Source: Helicoverpa zea (Eukaryota > Arthropoda > Insecta > Lepidoptera > Noctuidae). From it: a stretch of DNA of 64,000 nt. The stretch's first letter is position 1, and each line of letters opens with the position of its first letter. A model generated the notes under the pieces. It saw only the letters and a list, made by a program, of their open reading frames with translations. It did not search any database and was not told where the DNA came from. The stretch spans positions 3,038,001 to 3,102,000 of the forward strand of contig NC_061480.1 in assembly GCF_022581195.2 (NCBI RefSeq). The letters run 5' to 3'. The position numbers and the translations under genes are program-made. Shown here piece after piece: positions 43,301-58,300 of this stretch.

Positions 43301-46300
43301 ATAAAACCTTTGTACAGATTACATAATATAAACTAGTGACGGTACAAAATGTACTTATTATAGAAAAATGCTCTCTTTACCAACTGCTGAAGGTTTGAAA
43401 TTGAATAATTTTGAGTATTAAGTCTAATTCACGTAGACCGCATGTAAGTTTTGCATCTTGAATTTTAAGTGAACTGTCTAATAATAATAATAGAAAAACT
43501 ATTTTATTTATTTTTATTAAGAACATATTTTCAATCATCACTTAACTTTTAGTTCAGGAATAAATATAGCGGTTTAACATAATTTTCTATACACAAGCTG
43601 TCAATATGTCAACATACCACTTCTTCTTCCCAGCAATAACACATAGGAAGTGGTGAAGGGCGGGCGTTTTGGGGGCTGTCTTTTGTAAATTTCTGACGTT
43701 CGAAAAGTGCTGTTTTGCAGCCTAATTTGAATAAATGACTTTTGATTTTGATTCATATTCGCCAAATATAAGTTACCTGGCAATTGAAAAATCGGCACTA
43801 GAATGAATTGATGAAAGTGAAATATTTTTTTGAAATAAATTAATCTGTGTCTGCAATGAGGTCCAGTTTACATGAATTAGACTTATTGAAAATAGTATGA
43901 TATGATAGTTTGAGTTACCGAATGGGAGGCGAATTTCATACTTTTGAGACCTAGTCAATTATATCCTAATAAAAAAACTGTGAACCAAACTGTGTTTTTC
44001 CAAAACGTCTATCATTGAATAACCTAACATTATTTTCCGCAAATATAAAAAAAAAATCATGATTTCAAAATTATAATTTTGTTTCTAACTTCACCTTGAG
44101 TTTTTTATTTTGTAAAAACATATAGTTATTTCCTGACAAACCCTTTAGTATTTTTCAATCAAACTATCTGCGCTTCTCTACAATCTGTATTTCTATATCA
44201 ATATCTAATCTCAAACCAACGGATAAGTTTTAGAAATCTAACATATATGAAAATATTTGACAAATACTGTTCAGGAGAGGGCTAGTATAGGACTTCATAG
44301 ATTACATTTTTATAAGTACCTACAGTGAATGTGAAAGGAACACGAACTTCTATTAAAAATCTAATATATCGCTTAAGTTTTAACACAACGTGTAAATGTA
44401 GGATGAGCTAGTATGAGTGTGTGGGTTCCATTCCAGGTCAGGCAAGTATCAATGCAACTTTTCCAAGTTTGTATGTACTTTCTAAGTATATCTTGGACAC
44501 CAATGACTGTGTTTCGGATGGCACGTTAAACTGTATGTCCCGGCAGTCATTGAACATCCTTGGCAGTCGTTACGGGTAGTCAGAAGTCAGTAAGTCTGAC
44601 ACCAGTCTATTGGGTTGCCCGGGTAACTGGATTGAGAAGATCAGATAAGCAGTTGCTCCTTGTGACACACTGGTACTCAGCTACATCCGGTTAGACTGGA
44701 AGCCGACCCTAACATAGTTGGGAAAAGGCTCGGAAAATGATGAGATTAGAGAAAACTCCGACACTAGGGTTTGTTAGGTGATTAAACCTGCAGCTCACTC
44801 GATAAGAAATAGACAATTTAAAGAGGTATTTCTATACTGATATTATGACTGAACTTTGTTCGCTTGAACGCGCTAATCTTAGAAACTACGGAACTTATTG
44901 GAAAAATTACTTCAGTATTACCTAGCTTTTCACCGTGTCCTATAGATAGAAGTTACGGATTTAAGGATAAAAAGTAGCCTTAACATCCTCAAAATGCTCG
45001 TTTGTTCCCTGCGATATCATTCGCAAAACAAAACTAGCTTCCGCCAACGGTTTCACCCGTGTCCTGTGAGATATGTACTCCACGCACTCAGATAACAAAC
45101 AAGCAATAACACAGATATTTTTCTAAATCAGTCCAGAAGTTCCCAATAAAAGAGCGTTGAAAGAAAACAAATTCTTCAGCTTTATTATATTGGCATAGAT
45201 TCAACAATTTCACCAACAAAGACAGTAGAAAGAGGCACCAACCATAACATAATACTATTTTATTTACCACTAGCTGTTCCACGCAGTTTCACCCGCGTCC
45301 CGGGGGAAGTCATCCCGCACCCGTTTAAAAAGTAGTATCTGTCCTTTTTCAGGCTCAAGACAAACAGACATACAGAGTAACTTTCGCATTTATAATATTA
45401 GTAAGGATTGGTTCATTCATCGTCTTCCGAGCCTTCTCCCAACTATGTTGGGGTCGGCTTCCAGTCTAACCGTATGCAGCTGAGTACCAGTGTGCCACAA
45501 GGAGCGACTGCTTATCTGACCTCCTCAACCCAGTTACCCGGGCAACCCAATACCTCTTTTACAATTGTATTTCTTTATACGTTATGTTAAAACTGAAGCG
45601 ACAAAAAAATCTGTAATATTCATATTAAATTGTAGACACCTAACATTTAATGTCAAATTTCTATTTAATGAATAAACTGTTTTATATTGAATTCAAATAC
45701 ACGAATATTTTAACCGTTTTCGAACATAGATTTCCTACTATTTATTTAAACAAGTGGACTTTTAACTCGCATAATTATGAACCTGACAACTATTGACGGC
45801 ACGGTATAATTTTATGAGACAACGAAAAAAATGAAACTTATTTGTATGGAAATAAAGTTTAAATTCTGTTGCTATTGGTCATCATAACGGTAGTTACAAG
45901 CTAGTCAATATCCAAAACATTAATTTTCAAAACACTTTATTTCTACGGAAATGCGAACTATGACGTTTGACCAATGAAAAAAAACTATCAAAACGATAAC
46001 TATAGATTTACCAAATAAATATGATAAAGGATTTATTTAACAACTAATTTATATACTCATATTAAGTAAAAATACCGATTCCATACCGTCAATAGGTGCC
46101 AAGCCTTGGCAATGGCATAATCTAACATAGAATTGTATAACCGTAATATCTATTAATACAACAGGGTTCAAGGGTTCACGAGGGTTCAACGGGTTCACTA
46201 GGGTTCATCTTTTGAATATCCACCAAATTCGTATACGGAGCATTTTTATTGGGACTTTAATGGGGATCTTATTTCTATAAACATATTTGTGGCTTAAAAC

Positions 46301-49300
46301 TTGTATTTATTTAATTTTTTTTATGCGCTGTACACACTGAAATGAAAATTTGTAACATTTATTATTTAAACATTGAAAATACGACATTAATGTACACATT
46401 AAAACTGTCCTGACTCAGGAATCGAACTTCAACTACGAACAACTATATTATAAAATACTGTGTATCCCAAACTTTATGAGACGATAAATTTATCGCCTTC
46501 AGTGTGTATAGCGCTTAAAATTCTGTACGTAATACATTGGGACTTGGCACTTAAAGTGACAACGTACCACGAGAAATATTAAATAACTTAAATTATATCA
46601 TAAAATATGTACAATATTCATCGTTGATACGACTGTAGCGATATTCCGATACATTGAAAATATTTAATTCATATTACAACAATATATTATTGTCATTGTA
46701 AATATATTTTTGTATCGGAAACCAAATTGCTGTCAAAATTTATCATAATCTGCAATAATATGCGTCCTTTGCAAACAAACGCAGGGTTAATAACATGCAC
46801 CCAAGGGTTCGTAGCTATGAACCCAGGGGTTCATGAACCTGTTTCACCAATTCTAGATAGTAATTATCTATCTAATTAATTCACAACGCTATTCGTTTAA
46901 TTACCTAGAGGGTACTTTTAACCGTCACTCTGTCTTAAAACTGGGTTCAACTCTTAACTGTATCTAACCGTCATATTCATCATTATAGTCTGACGTTCAA
47001 AATAACTACAATCGTCTGACATTCTGAACTAAACTATCAGTTACCCAGAAGTTATTGTGTGAAATAATATTTTTTAAATGTCTTAATATGACTAGTTCTT
47101 CATATATTTGTAGAAACTCGTCAAAGGATTGCAATTATTTTGACCGTGAAATCCAGTGCAGTAGAAATGTTTTTTTCATATGGCAACATGCAGCATACTC
47201 GCATGGCTTTGTAATCACAATCCGTGTGGCAACACCGTATGCTCAATAACAGACAGAAAAACATTTATTTATGTTTATTAATATTTACTGAATTAATCAT
47301 CCCTTACACTTCTACTGTAGAGCTCGTCAATTAAATAAAATCAGACCAATCTTTGACAGATTGGTTTTGATTAGACAAGGAACCCGAACGCCTCGTTAGT
47401 TGTAGTAAGTGATCCCGGCTACCGTACGTTGCTTGAGCTACAAGAAGGCGCCTGACCTACCTGCCTTATGTCATCTCCGATATCTTTCATATTTGTTATT
47501 GACCATACAGTAACTGCTAAATTTATTATTATTTTCTATTCATATCGATTAAAATCAGAATCGACAAACAATTGTGTCACATAGCTTCATATCGACTATT
47601 GTACTGTATACAGGGTGATTTAAATCGCACGTATGCTAAGGCCTAGATTACACCAAAGCCGAGCGAAGTTTTTAAACAACCAATAGAATGTCCACTTAGT
47701 CGATAATCGATCGGCTACGGCGGCTGTTCTCATATAAGGAGATCAGCTGTGCAGGACATATTACAGTGCAGGCACATTAGCTTGTACTGCGGTGCACTCA
47801 GTACTCCTTCACTCTCATAGCGCGATGCGACGACAAGCCGACACCACCGGAGAGAGATCACAAGCACCACCGACAGTAACGTGCTACTATTGAGTGAGCG
47901 AATACTATAATAATAACGAATTATATTGGTTGTTTAAAAACCTCTCCGCTTTAGAAGATTCTGAGCCTAAATGCGATCCGAATCACCGGTCATTAAGTAA
48001 GATAATACCTAAGTTTCACATAAAAATCTAACCTTAAACTTAAGTTTAAAATGTACACTTTTTTTCAATATTTACAATGTCCAAAATGTTTTAAAACATG
48101 ACAAACGTGTGGTGGAATGACAGGCTTTCAAACAAACAGGATTTTATGTCTCATCATAGATGTCAAGATTATAAAATAATATGTTTTGTCAATACAGTTT
48201 AGTTTTCGCTTTGAAATTGATATCAACTATTTAACATTTATATAGAGAAGAACGAAAGACCACTTTTCTCCAAATCGTAAAAATAACTTTGTCTATTTCT
48301 TTTCTTTGGTAATTTCACACCTTGGCTGGATATGTTTACAATAGCGAAATTTTGTTACTCTGAAAATCTATACTTGGTGATTAAATCTCATTCCTTCTCT
48401 GTATGAGAAGAGAGGCCTGTATCCAGCAGTGGGACAATATAAAGGCATAAGTATCATGTGTGAATAAAAAGCCAGTAATCCCGCGACACAGTTACAAAAA
48501 CACACAAAACTATGAACTATTGTTTTTCACTGAAAGAGTCTATTGTTGACGTGTGGGCAGTCTGCTCGAAATAATACAAAAATGCCGGCTGTCCGTTGCA
48601 TTTGAAGCTTAAGAACCAGATTTGAAATTCGTGGGACTTATGTGAAACTAGCATCCGCCCGCGTCTTCGCCCGTGTAGAGTTCGGTTATATCGCGTTTTC
48701 AAGAGAATTCTTCAAAGGTCCGGCATAAAAACTATCCAAATGTTCTTTCTCAAGGTCAACTCTATCTCTGTACCAAATTTTATTAAAATCAGTTCAGTGG
48801 TTTAGACGTGAAAGCGTAACAGACAGACAGACAGAGTTTCTTTCGCATTTATAATATTAGTAGGGATATATATGTACGTGTATGCCAACGTCAAATTAAC
48901 GGGTGCCAGATCAAAATGAAGGTCACCAGGTTGAAATCTTGGACGCTAGTTTTGTAAATCCAGTCGTCTGACTGGGTGGATTGGGGTGCTGAAAAATATG
49001 TTTTTTTTTTTTTTTACACTTGAACGCCATTGGCCAAAAGCCATAATCTGGTGTATGACATTTAACTATTTCTCTTCTTATCGAGTAAGCTGCAGCATCA
49101 ATTTACCTAACAAGCCCTAGTGTCAGAGTTTTCTCAAATCCACCTGTCAGCTTCCTAATGACTGATATTCATATTATTTATTTTTAAAATGATTATTTTA
49201 ATTATAATAATTATTTTTATTGTTTCGAATAGTTTGTCAAGGTCAATATTAGCAAGTCAATTTTCATATTAACTTAAAGCGCTGTCATCCCTATTTCATA

Positions 49301-52300
49301 AGTTAGTCACAAAATTGGCTTACTATTTATTTACTAGACCTTTCTGGTACAACCAAACAACCACAACGGACAACCAGGCAACCAGTTAAAAAACCAAAAA
49401 AGGCAAAAACCTTAAAACATTCAAACTACCCACACTTCATGGGAGCAAGAACCAAAAACAGCGCACTAATTGCGCGATGATCTTCGCCCGAAGAAAACGT
49501 ACATCAAACACTATTCTTTCTCAGACTTCTTTCGCTTACGCTTCTCCGTCTTGTCAGCCTTATCTTGCTTCTTCTTCTCCACTTTTTTAGGCACGGCCGG
49601 CGTTTCCGTCTCCGGTGATTGGAACTCCTCCGGTTTCCGCTTCTTGGGGGGCGGTTTTATCGGGGACTTCTCTACTTTCTCGGGTGTCTGCGCTACTTCT
49701 TTCTTTGAGGAGCGCAATTGTTTTGGAGAAGGCTGGTCTTCTTCGGAAGTGGATTTGGTTTTCTCCGCTTTGGATGGTTTGTCCTGTTCCTGCTGTGACC
49801 TGCGTGTGGTCTTGGTGGGTTTCTTGGCGTCGTCCTCGCCAGGGATGCCGAGGATCTCGGCCCACTGGTCCGGAGGGGGGGTGGGCTGTTTCCTCTCCTC
49901 CTCCGTGTCTCCCTGTTTCTGTTGGACAAAGGGAGCGAGTGAGGTTTCGTTGCGAACGTGGAGGTTGTATCCACAATGTTTTCTTATTTGGCTGTTAAAT
50001 TTTTGAACCGCCATAAAAAAAATATTGATAAACTTGTTTTTACTAGATAAATTTAACTTTAAAGTAGAATAATAAAGGAATACATTTTGTATCTCATGAA
50101 ACTGAGTGTACCACACTTGTATGTATAAATGCTCATGTTCATTCACACAAGCATGCCTCATCCGCGTTCATGCGGTAAAATATTTATACGAATCACGGAA
50201 GAGACTATTTTCTTATAACGCTCAGCAGATTTACATAAGTGTAGGTATATACAGACGGTTCAACTGAAAAACATTGTGGATACAGCTCTTAAGACACATG
50301 AAAAGCGAATCTGCATCGGACAATCAATTTACTAACTGACACGGCCTTAGAATTAAGACAAAAACGTCAAAAAATGTAAAATAAAACACTAATTTTAATA
50401 TACAGGAAAAATCTCAGTTTATATTTTTGTATTTAATCATGTCGTAGTGAAATCTCTGCAGCTCTGCATAAGTATCAAAATAAATAAGAAAAAACAATGA
50501 AAAGCGCATATCAAAACCAACTTTTGGAATTACAAGTCACATTGCAGACAATCCTACACTGCAGAGTTCGTAAACTCTGCAGCGTACGTCGTGAAACGTT
50601 GATTGACAACCGTTGAAGCGAGTCTTCTGTGCACAGAATGACGGAATGCAGAGTTTTGAAGCCACATTGCAGAGCTGCAGAGCACGATTCCCTAAGGCCG
50701 TGTGTCATAAACTGCGGGCGTGTCACTACTGATTGCTACAGAGCGTGTAAGGTCACATTTTAAATAAAGAAAAACAAAATAATTCTTAACTGCAGACTTT
50801 TCTCTGCATTTCTGTGGATAATTGTATTCAGCTTTTGGAGAAATATAAAACTATAGAACCGATTTTAATGAAGTTTGGTACATAAACATAGTCTGAGAAA
50901 GGACATAGGCCCTTTTTTATCCGAGTGCAAGAAGATATTCGTAGACTTTTGACATATTAAATATTTTGTGTAATGTCAAAATAAGAAACACATCCACTAG
51001 TGTTCAATGCAGTATTGCAATTGTCAGTATGTTGTCCAACTCACACTAAAATGTTTTACACTGCAAATATTTAAGGAATAGAAACCCCCACCCTGCAAAA
51101 ACCAGAAGTAAATTAGGATCTTAATAAAATGACAATGAAAATGGAATCCACCTACTATTCTAAAACCCAACAAAACCATACCCATAGACAATCATCCACA
51201 AAAAGAAATTAAATAAAGGCCTCAACACACGCCACTCTGCAGACTCTGCAGAGTAGAACCGTGAGTGTCGGCTTTAATGTTTAAAATGTGACCTTCGGTG
51301 TTATTTGATACGCCCCTTTGGCTAAGAATGCACTTTTGGAAATATCGCTGGAGATAATTTAAAACACTGTCTAAGTGTATAATCAAAAATGAAACTTGAC
51401 AATTTAATTCTGTAAAAACCACACTTTCTGGCGTAGTCGGGTAAATATGACAAAAATCTAGGACAAAAATATCTATGTTAGCGTTTAAGTTAAAAAAAAT
51501 ATCCGTGGACAATACCTAAGAATAAAAAATTGCTTTTTGTGATTCCAAAAGTGCATTTTTAACCAGATCCGATGCAGAAAACGCCGCAATCACCGCCCGT
51601 CGCTCCGTTTGTCCGTCGCATTCTCATAAACTACGCAATTCTGCAACCAACCACTTATCTGCATTAAGCACTGCACTCGAAATGTTCCTTTTTTTGGAAA
51701 TCATAGGAAATAGCCACCCGCAGTGTATGACAGTCGGCACTATGTGAAATAACCCGAAATAGCCATTTTAAATAGCCTCAAAGGCCTTCCAATTCACACC
51801 TGTAAAAATAGCCCGCGCTTGAATTGAAAAAAAAAAAAAAAAAAAAAAATCCGATCCAAAGTTTTAGTGATAAAAATATCACAATTTATTATTTTTTGGA
51901 AATAAAAAAATAACTTTACTAACAGTAGGATATTCAAGTCTTTTTTTTTTGAGAAAAAAAAAACAATAATTATTATTTTGATTAAAATCTATGTACGTAC
52001 CCGAATCTCGTAGACGACGCAATGTAGGTGAAACTTAATGTATCTTATAAACTAAAGGAGTTGGGTAAATAAAACGAGATATTATATAATTTATTATCAA
52101 GCTGGAAATACATAAAATATTAATTACTTTATAGACATCTTGATAAACATTGTTCTGCAAAGTTATTGGACTCTACCGATATTCTACCGAGTAAGCATCA
52201 TCAGCTATTTTACTACTCAGACGCCAGAAAGTCTGACAACCAGTCTTACCCTGGGGTATTGGGTTGCTCGGGTAACTGGGTTGAGGAGGTCAGATAGTCA

Positions 52301-55300
52301 ATCGCTCCTTGTGGTACATTGATACTCAGCTGCGTCCGGTTAGACTGACATATTAGAGAAAAAGCTAGGCAGATGATGGATAGCAATATCTGGCAGATAG
52401 CATTAACTATCAGATAACTATCTGACACTATTGGTAACCAGTGAAACTGGGCCGTATTGATCTAAAAAGAAAATCGGAAAAAGTAATGACATCTATAAAA
52501 TAATTAATATTACATATGTACGAGAACACACATTTTGAAATAAATAAAAATAAAAAACCATTACCCTTCTTCGGCAGTCGGGTAAAATACACGAAAAAAA
52601 AAAATATAAATGTCCGACACAGTTTCGCAATAAAATCGCTAAGCAGTGTCAAAAATATGATATTACAGAAAAAATATATTTACTTGAAAATAAGTAGATA
52701 TTTTTTAACAAAATATTTTTTTCTTGTAGTAAACTTATGGTTAAGAAATTTTTTATAGAAAAACCCTCAAATTTTGAATAGATACGATAAATAAATTAAC
52801 CAGTAACTCCGTCCCCAATAATCGATCTATTTGTTCTAATGTTTACCTTATATTAAGTATTTAACATAACTTTGATGGGGTTAATATCAAATTCTATCTT
52901 CTATCCTCAAAAATTCTATCTTAAGTAAAAATCAATAAATAGATAGATGGGATATTGGGAACATCGTAAACCAGTATAACAAAGTACTTACGTCTCCCTT
53001 CTCTTTCTTCTTGTCCTTCTTGTTGTCTTTCTCTTTCTCCTTCTCCTTGTCGCGTTCCTTCTCTCTCTTCTCCTTCTTGCCGCTGCTGCGTTCTCGCTCT
53101 GAAATCATATAAGACATTATGGGACTCTCCTATTAAGAAACAGGAAGGTTTCTAGAATAACAGTGCCTATAGAATAAAGTAGTCGAAAGTCTTGGTATTC
53201 GGCCACGGCGGCTGTTCTCATATAAGGAGATCAGCCAGCTGCGCAGGACATATTAGCACTCTCTATTGGCGATGGGACGACAATTCGAGTGGAGTGAGAT
53301 CACAAGCAGGATCGACATTAATATGCTTTCCAATTTCAATGCACGGGGGTGTAAACAATCTCGAACAATTCTTAAATTACATAATTTATTGATTAAAGTA
53401 AGGTTTATAGAATTTCTCTTGTATTTGACAGCCTTGAAGCATGGGCATAGCATAATCTCAAGCAAAAATAGAAATTGAGGAATTCATTCAAGTTACACAT
53501 TCATAAATTAAATAGCAAAAGGAACAAAAAACTGGAGAAATGCGAGTCGGAATTGCGCACGAAGGATTCCGTACATAATTTTATAACAACAAACATAAAA
53601 TTTCAACTAACTATCGCAGTTCCTTGACACGCCCGGTAAAAGAGGTACAGCGAAGTCTTAGTAATAGGGTCTCGTTTAACTTTGCGTAAGATACCATAAA
53701 AAGTACAAAACGACTCACTCTTCTCCTTCCCATCTTTCTCCTTCTTCCGTTCTTCTTTCACCAGCTTACAGTACTCCTTAAAGTAGTCTTCTCTCATGGT
53801 GCTGCTCTCCACGGCCTTATACCTGGGGTCGGCGTCTATCTTCTTCTTGGCGTCCACCCATCGCGCGTGTCTGTCCACTCCCTTCTCTTTAAGCAGCGCT
53901 ATGAAGTCAGTTTTCACCTATAAAACGAGACGGTTCCACTTTATTTGAAGAAATCGTTGGCGGTTATACAGGAGGTGAATGGGGGGTCGTTTTTGGGAAT
54001 TTTTGGGGGGTTTTTGGAAAAACTAAATGTAGTTTAAGGCTTTGTTGCTGGCGAAAATAATATTTTTGGGAAGTGAATAGTGTAGTTCGATTATTGAACT
54101 AAAAATTGATATGGTATGAGTGTGGAGATGGACAATCTACTTATTAAGAGTATCTAAGGAGATTCTTGCCGGTTTTTCTCCAAGAAACCAACTACTTGGA
54201 ATTGTGCAACTAGCTTTAGTGATTCATAAGAACCTACAGTAGGTCTATGTGAAATAAAAACCTCTGATTTTGGTAGTAACAGAGAGATATCTAATAATTT
54301 TAAGGGAGCCGGTAAGTACAGAGATAATTAAAAGCAATCTCGTCGTTGTCAAAATGCTTAAATTCATAAAACTTTGTAGCACTGAAGAAGATATACGTCT
54401 CCATGATAAGACATTCGTGTGTTAGCACCAAAAAGGATTATAAGTTCAACAGGGTTCATGACGGTAAGTCATTGTTCACGTCTTTTGAGGTATTATTTTC
54501 TTAGTTAGGATTAGACTGACTATTAATAAATAAAATCTCACTTAAGTAACAAATAATATAATACTTTCACTGGTTGGACGGTGCTATAAAGGGTCTCTGA
54601 AACTACTCCACTATTCTAAAAAAAAAACTGCCAAGCAACAAGCCTTGAAAAAATACTAAAATTCGCTGAGCAAACTCCCCAAAACCACCCCCGTTTCACC
54701 TTTAACGCACAGAGCAACGGCGAACAATACTGAAAAAAACATTATTATTAATTAAATTAAAAGCTGAAAAGTCCAAAATTATTAAATTAAAAACCTGTGG
54801 AGGGAAATACTGATTAATTCCTGAAAGAGAATATTTATTAGTGTGTATTTTGGTAGACGGAAGTATGGCACAGAAATAAAATTTTAATTTTTTTTTTACA
54901 AAAATATTTTACTGCCTACTCTTAAAAAACTAAAATCTAGAGTATTCAAATAGGTATTTACGGGAATCGAACCCGTTGATCAACAGAAAATTCGGCTTTA
55001 AAGTTGAAAACATTTCTTAATTCTATGGTATTTTAGACATGTACTTTTGAAGTGTTATTCAATAATAAGGTTTGGGAATCGAACCCAAATCTTGTAGCAA
55101 GTCCAAATAACACAGACTTATCAGGAAATGGTATATTCCCCAGCCAGGAATCGAACCCAGTCCGTTACTCTTCACTGAGTTACACATAACATTAATATTA
55201 TTTCTTATAAAAGACAATCCTGGGAGCCGAACTCAGGTAAGACACGAAAAAATCTTCAGGATTAAAAATAATATATGTATCAGATTATTTCCAATATCAG

Positions 55301-58300
55301 GAATCGAACCCAGATGTTATGTGGAAATTAGTTGGTTATCCATTCTTTCCTAACTAACCGAGGAATCGAACCCGGTATTTGCAAGTTCGTTGTCAATAAG
55401 GTCTTTACTTAACAGTAGAATTACATCAAATGCGATTTAAAGTTAAAATATGCGTTAATTACAAGGTTTGTTAATATTCATTGTAAATAGACTCAAATAA
55501 ATCTTATTAAGATAATATCAGACACTACTGAACGAATGAAAATAATATCAGCATTGGAGAAAGAAACATAAAAAATCTGGTCTTACAAGTTTAGTGAAGA
55601 TATTCGGAAAAATAAACTATTGTTATTTCTGCATAGTGGAAAAATATTTTTCATTATCAACAATGATTCCAAAAATTAGGATTGTCAGATGCAAAGATCT
55701 GGAATTAATTGTATAAAAAGAGCATACAGCGTATGTGTAGTGTAAATGCTAATGAATTCTTTGTGTCAGAATATGCTTATGTCATTGTGGTTGTTTAGGA
55801 AGCCCTCACAAAGCAGTCCGGAGTCTGAAAGTGTCCTGAGGACGATGATAGAGAATGCACCTGTGTCTGCGCAAATGCTCGTGCACTATAATATGTCCTG
55901 CGCAGCTGATCTCCTTATACGAGAACAGCCGCCTTGGCCGATAACTGGCCTAGACGTCATATTATTTATTACATTACAGGGAAATTAAATAAGTAACTTT
56001 TAGCTTTTGAAAGTCTGAAAATATACCAAAAGTTGGACATGTTGCAACACCAGAAATAAGATTTATTTGAGTCTCGTAATCAACAAAAACCAACCTTGTA
56101 TAGAGAAAGTATAATTACTTTTATGACTAAAGGATTATATCAAAGCTTTTCATAATTTAAATATTATGAACAGACTTGTTACTTTGAAAAAACGAAAAAA
56201 ATGCTTAACAATTTATGATCAACCTTTTTATCGTCCCACTGCTGGGCTCAGGCCTCCTCTCACAAAGATAATAAAATTATATAATAAAGAAAATTATCGA
56301 TTATGCGAGTAGCTATCAATTATTTCAACATTTAAAAAATATTTCTATAACTTAATCTTCAAAAGGCGCAGGAATCGAACCCACAATGTACCAAAACACT
56401 TAATCACCACGCATGCTCAATGCGAGTGATTTCAGACTTTGTAATTCAGGTTTCAAATCTATCCTATATCATATTATTTCGACTGTATAATATCACTTGA
56501 TATGTACTTCCGTTTACCAAAATATATTATTATTCCTAACTGAACTCTAAATATCTTTGTATTGTTACGAAATTGAACTAATATTATGAATGAAATATTG
56601 TAAAAAAAAATATTCAAATCCATTTATTTAATTTAGGCTGATAAATCAGCACTTTTCGAACGTAAAGACAGCCCCAAAACGCCCACCCTTCACCACTTCC
56701 TATGCGTTGTTGCTGGGAAGAAGTGGCGCAACAAACATGTCTGTTATGACAATAGGCCTCCCTATTAAATTGGCCTTCGACAAATATAGCTGACCAGATG
56801 TTTGTTACCCGACTGCCAAGGTCTATGCATTTTCTTAATTTATAGATAGCTGTTCCCAAGGTCACAAAATATAAATGAGAATATATTAAGGACTTGATAT
56901 TATAAATTATAAAGCAGGAATCGAACCCACGCAAAAAATATTTATTTTCAATGCGTTTTTCTGATATTTTGTTGAAATTTTGGTTCCATATGCATCTCAT
57001 AACATTCTAAAACTTGAAAACATAATTGAATGAAACTAGCTTTAGCTTTGTGGGACAAACATACTAACATACGTGTATAATCATCACTCCACTACTATAG
57101 ATGGCTAAAACTCTAATATTACATTACAAGGATTAATTTAGCTTCAATATAATTTCATCACATAATATTAGTTCAATTTCGCATAATTAAGTAAAACTTG
57201 ACTATTATATTTAAATTTAAATATATCGTTACATTATTTCAAAAAGAAGGAGGACTCGACAACAATTTAATATCAATTTACTTTTTCAAAACTTTAATAA
57301 TTATGGAAATTCTCAATAAAAATAAGAAATACTGAATAAATTTCTAAAAAAATCTTCAAAATGAATGACTGAACACCGAAAACCGACATCGATGAAATAA
57401 GAAATAAAATACAACAAAAAAACGCTGAAAAAGAAATGATTAGTTTTCCTAATATTTTTTTTTTTTTTCAAGTCTTAAACTGTTTTTTCTGTAAATATTT
57501 ACATTCAGTGACGAACTCCCATCACCATTACTTAGAGCTGGCAACATTCGCTCGTAGGTGTTGCCAGCTAAATAAAATTATTTTTCGTCGTAGAGCGTGG
57601 CAACACTGCCTATTTAGCATGCATCTTGAAGCTCGAAGTGGGGGAATTAATATCTCTATATAATAATAAGAAGGTTTTTACAATGTTGGGAAAAGGGGCA
57701 ATTTTTTTGAACACCAAAAATTTAACATCCCTGTATCGAACTTTCATATACAGGTTGTAGAAAAAAGTTTTTTTTTTATTATTTTTTTTCTTGGATTTTT
57801 TCTTTTTTTTTATTTTTGTTATTATGTTTTTTTTAATCGTCCCTGTTCCCACCACTGTAGGCAGTGTTTCCTCTGAATCTAAATTGTTTGTTAATAGTAC
57901 TATAATCATGATTGATTGATTGAGCTGCTTAAAATATGTCTAACCTTCAAATTTTTCAGTCGACGCGGCTTGGCCGATTGACGATTTTATCATTAAAAAG
58001 TTACGAATCCCCCAAATTTATTTATTTTTCGCTCAAGTTAAATTTTTAATTCATTAAACTGAGCAATATTCGTATCAAATCCTGGAATTTAAATATTCAT
58101 TTAATTTTGAAAAAGAGAAAAACTTAGTAATAAGTACCCAAAAACATCAACATTTTTCTTTTCAATAAAACTATCGACCAAAAATTATTTTTTTACCAAA
58201 AAAATTACAGATACTCGACTTTGCTACCCATCAAAAGCTATGCCAAAAATGAGATATTCGAATGAATATTTTTGCTAATACCTTCTTGTATAAAGGGTGT

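Larger units (their letters stand above)
42406..49510 (-). other. Large TCERG1 intron
   Basis: No exon apart from the optional one at 49511-49918. Contents: a diverged tRNA-like unit (about 42720-42795), a minisatellite (42972-43208), repeat-family copies (43615-43755, 45000-45110, 45270-45405), two SINEs (44405-44745, and 45415-45560 reversed), a GGGTTCA-rich stretch (46165-46220), a TIR element (47653-47954) and a dispersed repeat (48650-48870). The rest is AT-rich DNA with no visible signal. Confidence 0.55.

Noticed and set aside
46165..46840. GGGTTCA repeats as telomere-like DNA
   Set aside because: Insect telomere repeat is TTAGG; the heptamers are few and irregular.
49470..50006. 178-codon plus-strand open frame opposite the optional TCERG1 exon
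   Set aside because: Low-complexity Ser/Phe/Gly-rich reading of the antisense of a Lys/Glu exon; no splice context or family.
54962..55376. Functional tandem tRNA genes
   Set aside because: T-arms are good but acceptor and anticodon stems do not pair by eye; reported as tRNA-like units only.
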